18,753 nucleotides of DNA, taken from the NCBI GenBank assembly GCA_003697085.1, contig RFFU01000015.1:1-18753 (forward strand), given 5' to 3'. The stretch is from Candidatus Hydrogenedentota bacterium (lineage in GTDB: Bacteria; UBA8481; J006). The notes under the pieces are model-generated. The model had not been told where the DNA came from, ran no database searches, and worked only from the letters and a program-made list of their open reading frames with translations. A program made the translations under genes and the position numbers. Below are positions 7,321-14,150 of this stretch, in pieces; the first letter of the stretch is position 1, and every line of letters starts with the position of its first letter.

Positions 7321-8589
7321 TCACCCGAGGGCTGCAGGAAATGCCGAACACAACTCCGCCACCTTCTCGCGAACAGTCGCAATAACGTCCTCGGCCCCGC
7401 CGCTCTCGATCACATCCGCAATCCAGTTTCCGATCAGTTCCAATTGATCCGGACCCATACCGCGCGAGGTCAACGCGGGTGTCCCGATCCGAATTCCGCT
7501 GGTCACCGCGGGTTTCCTCGGGTCCCCCGGAACCGCATTCTTGTTCACCGTGATGCCGGCCGCTTCGAGAAAGGCTTCCGCGTCCCGGCCCGTGACCTTG
7601 CGATCTCGAAGATCGAGGAGGACGAGATGAGAGTCGGTTCCACCGGAAACGAGCCGAAAACCGCGATTCAAGAGAACCTTTGCCAGGGTCCGAGCATTCA
7701 GCAAAACGGTTTCTTGATATTTTCGGAATGATTCCGTCAGAGCCTGGCCGAAACAGACCGCCTTCGCCGCCACAACGTGCATCAGCGGCCCCCCCTGCGT
7801 ACCGGGAAAGACCGCCTTATCGATGGAGCCCGCAAGTTCGTTGCGACAAAGGATGAATCCGGATCGCGGGCCGCGAAGCGTCTTGTGGGTCGTGGAGGTC
7901 ACGACACCGGCGTGTGGCACCGGATTCGGATAGAGCCCGGCCGCGATCAGCCCCGCGTAATGCGCCATATCCGCGACGTGCACCGCGCCGATCTCTTCCG
8001 CGATCTTCCCGATCCGCTCAAAATCGAACCGGCGTGGATAGGCCGAGGCCCCGCTGACGATGATCCGCGGGCGGGCTTCCTTGGCCGAACGTTCGAGCGC
8101 CTCGTAATCAATCAGGCCCGTCTCGGGATCCACTCCGTACGAGACAACCGAGTACGTCTTTCCGGAAAAGTTGACCTTGTGACCGTGAGTGAGATGCCCG
8201 CCTTGGTCGAGCCGCATTCCCATAATGACATCGCCCGGCGAGGCCAGCGCAAAGTAGGCGGCGAGGTTGGCGGAAGATCCGGAATGGGGCTGGACATTGG
8301 CGTGCTCCGCTCCAAAAAGCCGCTTCGCCCGCTCGATCGCCACACGCTCGATCTCGTCCACGAATTCGCACCCGCCGTAATATCTCCGACCCGGATACCC
8401 CTCCGCATACTTGTTCGTCAAGATCGTTCCCATCGCTTCGAGCACGGCACGGCTCGTGAAGTTCTCCGACGCGATCATCTCCAACTGTCCGTTCTGGCGC
8501 GAGGCTTCCCTCCGTATCCAGTCCGATACTTCCGGGTCCGCTTCGACCAAGGGAGCGGTCAAGATGTCGTTTCTCTGCGTCTTCGTCAT
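7321..8589 (-). CDS. glyA: Serine hydroxymethyltransferase
   Basis: This 422-residue PLP enzyme interconverts serine and glycine while moving a one-carbon unit to or from tetrahydrofolate. The family core is clear: [19 protein letters not shown] (37-54), the [14 protein letters not shown] tetrahydrofolate/active-site segment (60-73), [10 protein letters not shown] near 103-112, D207 and H210 (VADMAHYAG), and the PLP-binding lysine K236 in [13 protein letters not shown]. The length is normal for bacterial GlyA. ATG 8589 is chosen because it gives the standard N-terminus and has GGAG eight bases upstream. The frame stays open further 5', but that part overlaps ssnA and is not needed; an ATG at 8700 would add 37 charged residues. 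It sits between ssnA and the sensor kinase gene and is probably co-transcribed with both. Confidence 0.97.
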   Translation of the reverse strand: MTKTQRNDILTAPLVEADPEVSDWIRREASRQNGQLEMIASENFTSRAVLEAMGTILTNKYAEGYPGRRYYGGCEFVDEIERVAIERAKRLFGAEHANVQPHSGSSANLAAYFALASPGDVIMGMRLDQGGHLTHGHKVNFSGKTYSVVSYGVDPETGLIDYEALERSAKEARPRIIVSGASAYPRRFDFERIGKIAEEIGAVHVADMAHYAGLIAAGLYPNPVPHAGVVTSTTHKTLRGPRSGFILCRNELAGSIDKAVFPGTQGGPLMHVVAAKAVCFGQALTESFRKYQETVLLNARTLAKVLLNRGFRLVSGGTDSHLVLLDLRDRKVTGRDAEAFLEAAGITVNKNAVPGDPRKPAVTSGIRIGTPALTSRGMGPDQLELIGNWIADVIESGGAEDVIATVREKVAELCSAFPAALG

Positions 8590-8726
8590 CGGCTCACTCC
8601 ATCCTTTCCTTTCTCCGGCGACCTGCGCCGCTTCTTTTCGTTCTTTCATCTCTCGAACCGATCCGGCAACCTCCGCCTCGGCGCGGTCGGTTTCCGTCAT
8701 TCTATCCGCTGAAATCGAAAAGTGAT

Positions 8727-10091
8727 TCAAAAACGTTCCCAGAGTTCTTGAGCGTGTTCCCGGGCGCGCGCCGCCAATCCCTCCTCGTCGATGTCCAACT
8801 TCAACCGCCCCGATTCCAGCAAGATCTTTCCATCGCAGACGACATGGTAGGCGGTGGAATGGGAAAGGCCGAAGAGGAGATGGCCTCCCAACGAATCCTT
8901 CGACAACGGCGTCGGAGGAAAATAATCCATGACGGCCACATCGGCAAACGCTCCCTCTCGCAATACCCCAACCGGCTTCTCGAAGTACCGGCTCGCCAAA
9001 GCCGGATTTCCCTCGACCAAGAGCGCGACGGATTCTCCCCATCCCTGCCGCGGATCGGCGGCGCGGTGACGCATCAACCATGACGCGGTTCGAAAATCGT
9101 TCCAGACCACGGGACTCATTCCGTCCGTGCCGACTCCGAGCAGAATCCCTTCGGCCGCCAGGTCCACGATCGCGGCGGCGCCGACGGCGTTGTTCATATT
9201 GGACGTCGGCTGGTGCACGACCGCCGTTCCGCTCGACGCGATCATCTCGACCTCCGCGTCCGTGATGTGAATGCAATGCGCCAGAATCGACTTTTCACCG
9301 AGAATCCCGAACTCACGAAGCCGATCGACGGCCCCCTGAAAACCGCGGGAACGGGCGTTCTCGGCATCCGCCACGTCTTCGGCGCAATGAATGTGACAGC
9401 CCGCGCGGAGATAATCGTTCAACTGCCGCGCCCGTTCCAGGGTATCGTCTTCGCAGGTGAACTGCGCGTGCAATCCGATCATTCCGGAAAGTCGCCCCCC
9501 GCCGTGGCCGGTCCGACACATCTCGATAAATCGCTCGTTCTCCGACATCCCCACCTCGGCAACCGTCTGTCCATCCCGATCCGATACCTCGTAACAAAGA
9601 CAGGCCCGCACGCCCGTATCGAGAACCGCTTGGCCGACTTCCTCCAGGCACCCCAACGGGGTCCCTTCGCGATAGAACGGCGAGGCGTGGTGATCGAGGT
9701 ACGTCGTGATCCCGTAGCGGAGCCCCTGCAGAATCGGTATCGCCGCGGAAAGGTAGCAGTCCTCGGGTCCGAGGGCTTTGTCCAACCGCCACCAGAGCCG
9801 TTCGAGAATCTGAACGAAATTTTCCGGAGGGGCATCCTTCAACGCCATCCCGCGGGCGAAGGTCGAGTAGAAATGCATATGGGCGTTAACGATCCCCGGA
9901 AGGATCACGCGCCCGCCGGCATCAAGTGTTTCGAACTCTTCCTTTCTCTCCCCCAACGCTCGATGAAGATCGTCGTACTTCCCGACACTCTCGATTACGT
10001 TGCCATCGATCAGAACTCCCCCCTCCTCGATGACCTCACCGTCCTTCCCAAACGTCACCACACTTCCCGGACCAACCAATAAACGCGCCAT
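8727..10091 (-). CDS. ssnA: SsnA-family metal-dependent aminohydrolase
   Basis: The 454-residue protein belongs to the amidohydrolase superfamily, closest by eye to SsnA. Shared segments include [44 protein letters not shown] and LLFGLSHS. Metal-site residues are visible: H71 and H73 (NAHMHF), H235 (HIHCAED, with E238), H272 (LAHCIH) and D323 (GVGTDGMS). Such enzymes hydrolyse C-N bonds of purine- or guanidine-like substrates. SsnA itself has no firmly established substrate; it is often found near purine or selenium-dependent hydroxylase genes, which are not present here. ATG 10091 is preferred over the in-frame TTG at 10109 and ATG at 10100, because it leaves room for the purine-rich GCGAGGGATGGGAAGA. 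It is the first gene of the five-gene minus-strand unit. Confidence 0.9.
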   Translation of the reverse strand: MARLLVGPGSVVTFGKDGEVIEEGGVLIDGNVIESVGKYDDLHRALGERKEEFETLDAGGRVILPGIVNAHMHFYSTFARGMALKDAPPENFVQILERLWWRLDKALGPEDCYLSAAIPILQGLRYGITTYLDHHASPFYREGTPLGCLEEVGQAVLDTGVRACLCYEVSDRDGQTVAEVGMSENERFIEMCRTGHGGGRLSGMIGLHAQFTCEDDTLERARQLNDYLRAGCHIHCAEDVADAENARSRGFQGAVDRLREFGILGEKSILAHCIHITDAEVEMIASSGTAVVHQPTSNMNNAVGAAAIVDLAAEGILLGVGTDGMSPVVWNDFRTASWLMRHRAADPRQGWGESVALLVEGNPALASRYFEKPVGVLREGAFADVAVMDYFPPTPLSKDSLGGHLLFGLSHSTAYHVVCDGKILLESGRLKLDIDEEGLAARAREHAQELWERF

Positions 10092-10123
10092 TCTTCCCAT
10101 CCCTCGCAAAAAAGGTGAAAAAA

Positions 10124-10147
10124 GGTGTCATTCTTCCAATTTGTCAA
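10124..10147. repeat. 24-base direct repeat, copy proximal to ssnA
   Basis: The 24 bases begin GGTGTCATTCTTCCAATTTG and match 10225-10248 at all but one position; the copies start 101 bases apart. On the minus strand each copy begins with TTGACAAA. This copy has no usable -10 box downstream. Confidence 0.75.
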
Positions 10148-10199
10148 TTTCGGGAAACCACGTTGTCGAGCAGCGACACTCCTCACGGAAAACCCGAAA
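10148..10199 (-). promoter_or_regulatory. Foldable 5' leader of the ssnA transcript
   Basis: On the minus strand TTTCGGG (10199-10193) can pair with CCCGAAA (10154-10148). Inside, TGTCG and CGACA form a second stem around the loop CTGCT. The fold would start almost exactly at the predicted transcription start (about 10197). I do not recognise it as any known riboswitch class. It may be a regulatory leader or simply the scar of another palindromic repeat. Confidence 0.35.
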
Positions 10200-10203
10200 G
10201 GTA

Positions 10204-10232
10204 AAGATACCACAGAAAGAAGAGGGTGTCAT
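10204..10232 (-). promoter_or_regulatory. Candidate sigma-70 promoter of the ssnA-glyA-kinase operon
   Basis: On the minus strand ATGACA (10232-10227) is a five-of-six -35 match. It is followed by 17 bases and TATCTT (10209-10204), four of six for -10, preceded by TGG as in extended -10 promoters. The -35 box lies inside the distal 24-base repeat. The predicted leader to ATG 10091 is about 106 bases. Confidence 0.45.
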
Positions 10233-10248
10233 TCTTCCATTTTGTCAA
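10225..10248. repeat. 24-base direct repeat, distal copy
   Basis: This is the partner of 10124-10147, with one mismatch (CCATTTTG here against CCAATTTG). On the minus strand it supplies the ATGACA used as the -35 box of the candidate ssnA promoter. Confidence 0.75.
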
Positions 10249-10266
10249 GGATACGAGGCGAAAAAC

Positions 10267-10340
10267 GGGCACATTCGGCCAAATCGTGTCAGTCCACTCC
10301 TGGACAAGCCCGCGCATAGGATCGGGGCGGCCGAAAGGTA
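10267..10340. repeat. Diverged intergenic repeat, copy B
   Basis: The stretch from GGGCACATTCGGCC through CCGAAAGGTA aligns with 15225-15300. Shared blocks include TGTCAG, an AAGCCC block, ATCG.GGCG and CCGAA.GG. Both copies open with a GGGACAC/GGGCACA-type end. I could not identify the family; decayed ends of a small transposable element are one possibility. Confidence 0.5.
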
Positions 10341-10358
10341 AAAACCCCCACGAATTCG

Positions 10359-10386
10359 TGCGTGCCTGTCGGCAGACAGGCACGCA
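10359..10386. repeat. Perfect 12-bp hairpin (TGCGTGCCTGTC arms)
   Basis: TGCGTGCCTGTC is followed by the loop GGCA and then GACAGGCACGCA, a fully paired 12-base-pair stem. Related CCTGCC...GGCAGG palindromes are inserted in copy 3 of the nested palindrome (15501-15534 and 15606-15621), so this belongs to a small GC-rich palindrome family. No T-tract follows. Confidence 0.8.
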
Positions 10387-10422
10387 CTCCCAAGGATGGC
10401 TTCATTGTGGGCGGGTCTTCCG

Positions 10423-10439
10423 GCAGGCAAGATGCCTGC
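10423..10439. repeat. Short hairpin repeat (GCAGGC type)
   Basis: GCAGGC, the loop AAGAT, and GCCTGC form a six-base-pair stem followed by GCTCCCGG. It is the same type as the AAGATGCCTGCGCTC units near 3740 and 3851 in repeat island 1. Confidence 0.65.
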
Positions 10440-10455
10440 GCTCCCGGGGGGCCAT

Positions 10456-10628
10456 TGTCATTCCGAAGCGCGTAAGCACCGAGGAATCCCCTCCACTTGG
10501 TATCCCGCGTTGTGGGCCAATACTCCCCCCTCACCCCAACCCTCTCCCCCGAAGGGCGAGGGAGAACGCGGCGGTTGACAGCAGTTTTGGCGGATTCCTC
10601 GTCGGGCTCCGCCCTCCTCAGAATGACA
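10456..10628. repeat. Nested palindromic element, copy 2
   Basis: The copy begins TGTCATTCCGAAG and ends CTCAGAATGACA, with the GAGGAATCCCC / GGATTCCTC inner arms and the central CCCTCTCCC / GAAGGGCGAGGG stem. At this site the terminal inverted repeat extends outward: CCATTGTCATTC (10452-10463) mirrors GAATGACAATGG (10621-10632). It lies in the same orientation as copies 1 and 3. Confidence 0.85.
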
Positions 10629-10770
10629 ATGGGGAGGCGACGTGCTCCTTCGGTTCCTTGTTATACAAAAAGACATTCTCGGGTATGGTAACCGGCGGAG
10701 AGATGCAGACCGTTCAAGGAAAACCGGAAGCCGAGATGAAAGCCGTGGAGAAGAAGAGGGAAGACTTCTC

Positions 10771-12372
10771 GTGACGGAAAGGCCGTCTTCCCCCGGAACT
10801 TTTGCCGAAGTCCTCGGACTTCTCACTTCAGAGATTCGTCCCGCGCGCAACGGAGAGGCGACGCTCTTTCATCGAGGGCAGGCGCTTCAAAGCACATACG
10901 ATCCGCTTCGAGAAGCACGACGGAAGGTCGCCGCGATCCCGGAGGGCCGCATCGTCGTCGTCGGCCTCGGTCTTGGTTATCTTGCCGAGGCCGCCGCTGA
11001 TCGGCTCGAAATCGTCCTTGCCTTCGAGGGCGAAGAGGGACGCTTCGCCACCGCTCGCCCGAAGGCCCACAAACATCTTCACGGCAAGATTCGCTTTTTC
11101 TCCGACTGGCCTCTCCTCGAACGAGAATTGGTTCGCCTCGCCTCCTTACACACTGTTCTCTTCGATCCCTCCCTGGATGCGGTTCCTACCGTGAAGAATC
11201 GTCTCGAAGGGCTTGTCAATGCAACAACCTCTCCCCTCGTACTCGTCATTCATCTCAAAACCGCCGGTGACGTTCTGCGTTCCTTGGCTGCCGTTCAGCA
11301 ATACAAGCAGCACCATCCTTATACCCGCATTCTCTTTGTTACGGAACCTCTCTACGTTCCAATCGTCCGCTGGGCTCCAGGAATCGATGGGATCCTTTCC
11401 GTCGGGGAGACGCCGCCCCGCGTGGCCCAACGTCCGCTTGTCGCCTTCAATTTCAGCGGCGAACCGGCGGGAACCTCGCTTTTAGAGCATTTCAATCCCG
11501 TCTTCCGGGTCGGCTACGCCTCCACCGGCTCGGGAATCCGCCTCATCGATGACCGAACACCTCGGCACGCCGAAGACCTCAATAAAATCCGGAATCATAT
11601 GAATCGATATCATCTCTACTTTACCATTTTGGGCCTTGAACCTCGATATGACCCGCCCCGACTTCAGATTCCCCCGCCCACGGAAACGTCGGTCCCCATA
11701 CCCCCGTCACCATACAACGTGGTTCAACTGGGAGCCGGAAGCGGAGCCGATGTCTGGACGCCGAAACGAATCGCTCCTGAAACGATCGGCGTTGCGCTGG
11801 AACGGCTCGGAGGCACGTGGTACGCCATCGGCGGGAAGGACGAATCCGAAACGGCGTCGCGAGCCGGGATTCCCGAAGAACGAAATCTGTGTGGTAAAAC
11901 TGACTGGGATGATCTCGCACGCATTCTTTCCGGAGCGGATTTCGTGATCGGCCACGACAGCGGGCCCGTTCATCTGGCCGCCGCTCTGGGGCGGCCCACT
12001 CTGGCGCTTTTCGGTTTTACATCACCTATCCTCAATGCGCCGATCGGACCCCGTGTCGGCGTGATCCAACCCGATATGCCCTGTGCCTTCGGCGGATGTC
12101 GCGTGCCCTGTCCCGAAATCACCTGTACCGCTTCTTACGATCCGGAGGTCATCGTCGAAGCCGCCCGGCATATTCGCGCCGAGACACTCGGTCACTTTCT
12201 CGACACGGCCTGTACCATCGCGGCGAAAGGATTCCGTTTCTTTTATCCGCGGGAACATGTGGAGAACCGCGATCCGCTCCTTCGGTTCGCCGCAGAGATG
12301 CCTTCGACGGCGCCGCCGTGGGACCTTCCGCTGGCTTTGGCCGCGGAATGGGCCGGAACACGAGAGCGATGA
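10771..12372 (+). CDS. GT9 glycosyltransferase with Maf/DUF115-like N-terminal domain
   Basis: From GTG 10771 the product has 533 residues. Residues 1-150 contain LQSTYDPLREARRK (39-52) and IVVVGLGLGYLAEA (61-74). These are the hallmark N-terminal segments of the motility accessory factor (Maf, DUF115/MptE-like) family, which glycosylates flagellin. Residues 157-470 form a GT9 heptosyltransferase-like module, with HLKTAGDVLRSLAAV (catalytic-type Asp167), APGIDGIL, a GAGSGADVWTPKRIAPE acceptor/donor loop, and GHDSGPVHLAAALGRP (394-409). The Cys-containing CAFGGCRVPCPEITC (438-452) is common in this family. The tail 471-533 is unassigned. It probably transfers a nucleotide-activated sugar to a glycan or surface protein. 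GTG 10771 begins just before the conserved domain, with GAGGG upstream; the frame remains open to 10642 but crosses repeat DNA. It overlaps the next gene by four bases (ATGA). Confidence 0.82.
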   Translation: MTERPSSPGTFAEVLGLLTSEIRPARNGEATLFHRGQALQSTYDPLREARRKVAAIPEGRIVVVGLGLGYLAEAAADRLEIVLAFEGEEGRFATARPKAHKHLHGKIRFFSDWPLLERELVRLASLHTVLFDPSLDAVPTVKNRLEGLVNATTSPLVLVIHLKTAGDVLRSLAAVQQYKQHHPYTRILFVTEPLYVPIVRWAPGIDGILSVGETPPRVAQRPLVAFNFSGEPAGTSLLEHFNPVFRVGYASTGSGIRLIDDRTPRHAEDLNKIRNHMNRYHLYFTILGLEPRYDPPRLQIPPPTETSVPIPPSPYNVVQLGAGSGADVWTPKRIAPETIGVALERLGGTWYAIGGKDESETASRAGIPEERNLCGKTDWDDLARILSGADFVIGHDSGPVHLAAALGRPTLALFGFTSPILNAPIGPRVGVIQPDMPCAFGGCRVPCPEITCTASYDPEVIVEAARHIRAETLGHFLDTACTIAAKGFRFFYPREHVENRDPLLRFAAEMPSTAPPWDLPLALAAEWAGTRER

Positions 12373-13787
12373 AGACCCTCTTCATACTCCCGAACGCGAT
12401 CGGAGACGTGATCGCCGGGCTACCGTCCGCCGAGTCCCTTTCCCGGAACGAACAATTCGTCTGGCTCGTCAATCGAAACAGCGTTCCCATCGTGCGCGCG
12501 GCCGGATACGAAACGCTCGTTCCCCCGGGAGCCGAAATCCGCCGCCGGGGAGAATTCGGCGCGTCCCTCGTCCAGAGTCGCGCCCTTGTAATCGACTTTC
12601 TCCGGAGACTTTCCCAAAGGGGCCCCTTCCACCGAGTTGTTAATCCCCACCTCTCCCGGAGCGCGTGCCTGCTGGCCGGTGCCGTAGAGGCCGACGAACG
12701 GGCCGGCCCCGCCATTCGTCCTCTTCCCGATCCCGCCCTCGAATTCGGCCCGCTCGATACCATTATCTCGAGCATAGCCAAATCGCCGTATACTCCGGAC
12801 TTGATGCTTTCCGATCCCTGGTCCGACTTCTTTCTCGGCTCGATCGTAGGAGCAACCTCCCCGGAGTTGAGCGCTTATCGCCGGTTCGCCGCGATTTCCC
12901 GAGTACGCAATCCCTCACCGCCGAGGCTGCCCCTGCCGGGCTCGCCCTCGAGGGAAAAGATCGTTCTTCAATCAGGAGCCGGGTGGCCTTCCAAGGCATT
13001 ACCGCCCGAGGAAGCGGCTCGAATCGCCGACGCACTCTCTTCTCTCGGTCCCGTAGTACCGATCGGAAGTCCGGAGGAGGAGCCTGATCTGCGTCGCATT
13101 CGTGACCTGGCGGAAAAATCTCTCCTTCCCTTTCGCCCCGGACCTCTCGAACGCGCGCTCGAAGAGATCGCCGAAGCGGCGCTGGTCGTCACGACCGACT
13201 CCTGGGCGCTTCACGCCGCCGCGGCGCTCCAAAGGCCCGTTCTCGTTCTCCTGGGCTCCACGCGTGTCTTCCCCGCCTGTGAGCCCTCATTCGGCCTTGC
13301 TCTCTCGCCACCAGGTTGGGGCAGTTGGAATCCGGAAGCGACCGCGGAATGTCCTCGATTTCGCGGCGAAGATATCACGGCCGCCGCGCGAGCCCTGCTT
13401 GAGAATGAAACTCCACCTTCCTTCAGCAATCCCGACGGGCCGATACTCTGGCGCGCCCGTACCGACGGCTTCGCCGAACCATCCCGGCCGCCGTTTTCAA
13501 ACACCGCCTCCGCCGCGGAACACCTCTATCGCTGGGCCCGCGCCCGCGCCTTCGATTCGCTCTGTCGTAAACTCGCCCCCGACCGCACTGTTCCGATCGC
13601 CTTCCGTTCGAAAGAAAGCCTGAAAGCATTTCTAAAGCCTTTTCCAAAAGAGAAGATCCGCGCGGCCGCCCGAACGCGGATCAGGGAGACCGATTTTCCT
13701 CTCTTTCCGACAACCTTTCCCGGGCAGGACGCCGGCGAGATCGCTCGGGAATGGCTTCGCCGAACGATGCGGGAAATTGAAATCTGA
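12369..13787 (+). CDS. GT9-like glycosyltransferase, divergent
   Basis: The 472-residue protein starts at ATG 12369, whose ATGA overlaps the upstream stop codon, so translation is coupled. The N-terminus MKTLFILPNAIGDVIAGLPS carries the GT9 signature with Asp13 at the expected position. A second Rossmann half starts near 197 (KIVLQSGAGWPSKALPPEEA). The donor-site helix reads VVTTDSWALHAAAALQRPVL (273-292), where most relatives have TDTGPMHLAAALG, so Trp-Ala replaces Gly-Pro. Residues 330-472 are an extra region rich in Arg and Pro with no family I recognise. It likely acts with the preceding enzyme on the same glycan. The altered donor motif leaves open a different sugar donor or a weak catalyst. 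The start codon is secure; the frame continues 5' only as a shadow of the upstream gene. Confidence 0.75.
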   Translation: MKTLFILPNAIGDVIAGLPSAESLSRNEQFVWLVNRNSVPIVRAAGYETLVPPGAEIRRRGEFGASLVQSRALVIDFLRRLSQRGPFHRVVNPHLSRSACLLAGAVEADERAGPAIRPLPDPALEFGPLDTIISSIAKSPYTPDLMLSDPWSDFFLGSIVGATSPELSAYRRFAAISRVRNPSPPRLPLPGSPSREKIVLQSGAGWPSKALPPEEAARIADALSSLGPVVPIGSPEEEPDLRRIRDLAEKSLLPFRPGPLERALEEIAEAALVVTTDSWALHAAAALQRPVLVLLGSTRVFPACEPSFGLALSPPGWGSWNPEATAECPRFRGEDITAAARALLENETPPSFSNPDGPILWRARTDGFAEPSRPPFSNTASAAEHLYRWARARAFDSLCRKLAPDRTVPIAFRSKESLKAFLKPFPKEKIRAAARTRIRETDFPLFPTTFPGQDAGEIAREWLRRTMREIEI

Positions 13788-13872
13788 AATCGAAGTCCGT
13801 ACGGGAAAGGAGGCGCACATTTAAAAAGCCACAGAGCCACAGAGCACACAGAGAGAACACGGAGAAAAGATG
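13787..13872. repeat. CACAGAG-type repeat, copy 1 of a local duplication
   Basis: The block begins at the last base of the glycosyltransferase stop codon (AAATCG) and runs through CCACAGAGCCACAGAGCAC to AAAAGATG. It aligns over its whole length with 14033-14114. Such CACAGAG/CACGGAG strings are, to my knowledge, frequent intergenic repeats in several uncultured lineages. Confidence 0.75.
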
Positions 13873-14150
13873 TAAGAAAGGAAAAAGCGGGTTTCCCTTT
13901 TTGGCAACGAAAGATCAGCGGGAAAATCTGCTTCTCGCGGCGAAGCGAAGAGAAATGGAGTTTTTGTTCCGGATCTTCTTCGTTTTTCTTCATTTCTTCC
14001 CTCTTTCTATTCCCTCTGTCTCCGTGCGAAGCAAATCGTAACCGGAAAGAGGCACGTCGCATTCGAAGGGCCACCGAGCCACGGAGCACACTGAGAGAAC
14101 AGGGGGAAAAGATGCCCCCGCCTTCTTCGCCACCGGGAAAAAAACGCGCT
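13788..14150. other. Gene-free region between convergent genes
   Basis: This 363-base spacer holds two CACAGAG-type blocks in direct orientation, separated by about 160 bases of A/G-rich then T/C-rich sequence. A pyrimidine-rich stretch near 13976-14025 ends CTCTGTCTCCGTG, which looks like a short inverted piece of the same repeat. No coding potential or clear terminator was seen for either converging gene. Confidence 0.8.
14033..14114. repeat. CACAGAG-type repeat, copy 2 of a local duplication
   Basis: The copy runs from AAATCGTAACCGG through CCACCGAGCCACGGAGCAC to GGGGAAAAGATG and aligns with 13787-13872 with scattered substitutions and small gaps. The flanking AAATCG and the terminal AAAAGATG are shared, so the duplicated unit is larger than the CACAGAG core. 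Confidence 0.75.

Larger units (their letters stand above)
10092..10770. other. Gene-free repeat island 2, divergent intergenic region
   Basis: This region separates the divergently transcribed ssnA operon and glycosyltransferase operon. It holds two near-identical 24-base direct repeats, a candidate ssnA promoter with a foldable leader, one copy of a diverged repeat shared with 15225-15300, a perfect 12-base-pair hairpin, a GCAGGC hairpin and copy 2 of the nested palindrome. Between 10633 and 10770 is the probable promoter region for the glycosyltransferases, where I could find only weak boxes around TTGTTATACAA. Confidence 0.8.

Noticed and set aside
7311-7382. Longer N-terminus for the sensor kinase
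   Set aside because: It would overlap the end of glyA. ATG 7310, just after the glyA stop codon, leaves all domains intact.
8590-9276. In-frame 5' extension of glyA by about 229 codons
   Set aside because: It overlaps the ssnA coding sequence on the same strand and is Arg/Gly-rich without a domain. ATG 8589 has a Shine-Dalgarno sequence and gives the normal GlyA length.
10642-10770. 5' extension of the Maf-GT9 gene
   Set aside because: The translation is charged and featureless, and the DNA lies just outside a repeat element. The conserved domain begins after GTG 10771.
12096-12368. 5' extension of the second glycosyltransferase
   Set aside because: It is an out-of-frame shadow of the first glycosyltransferase. 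The GT9 N-terminal signature begins exactly at ATG 12369.
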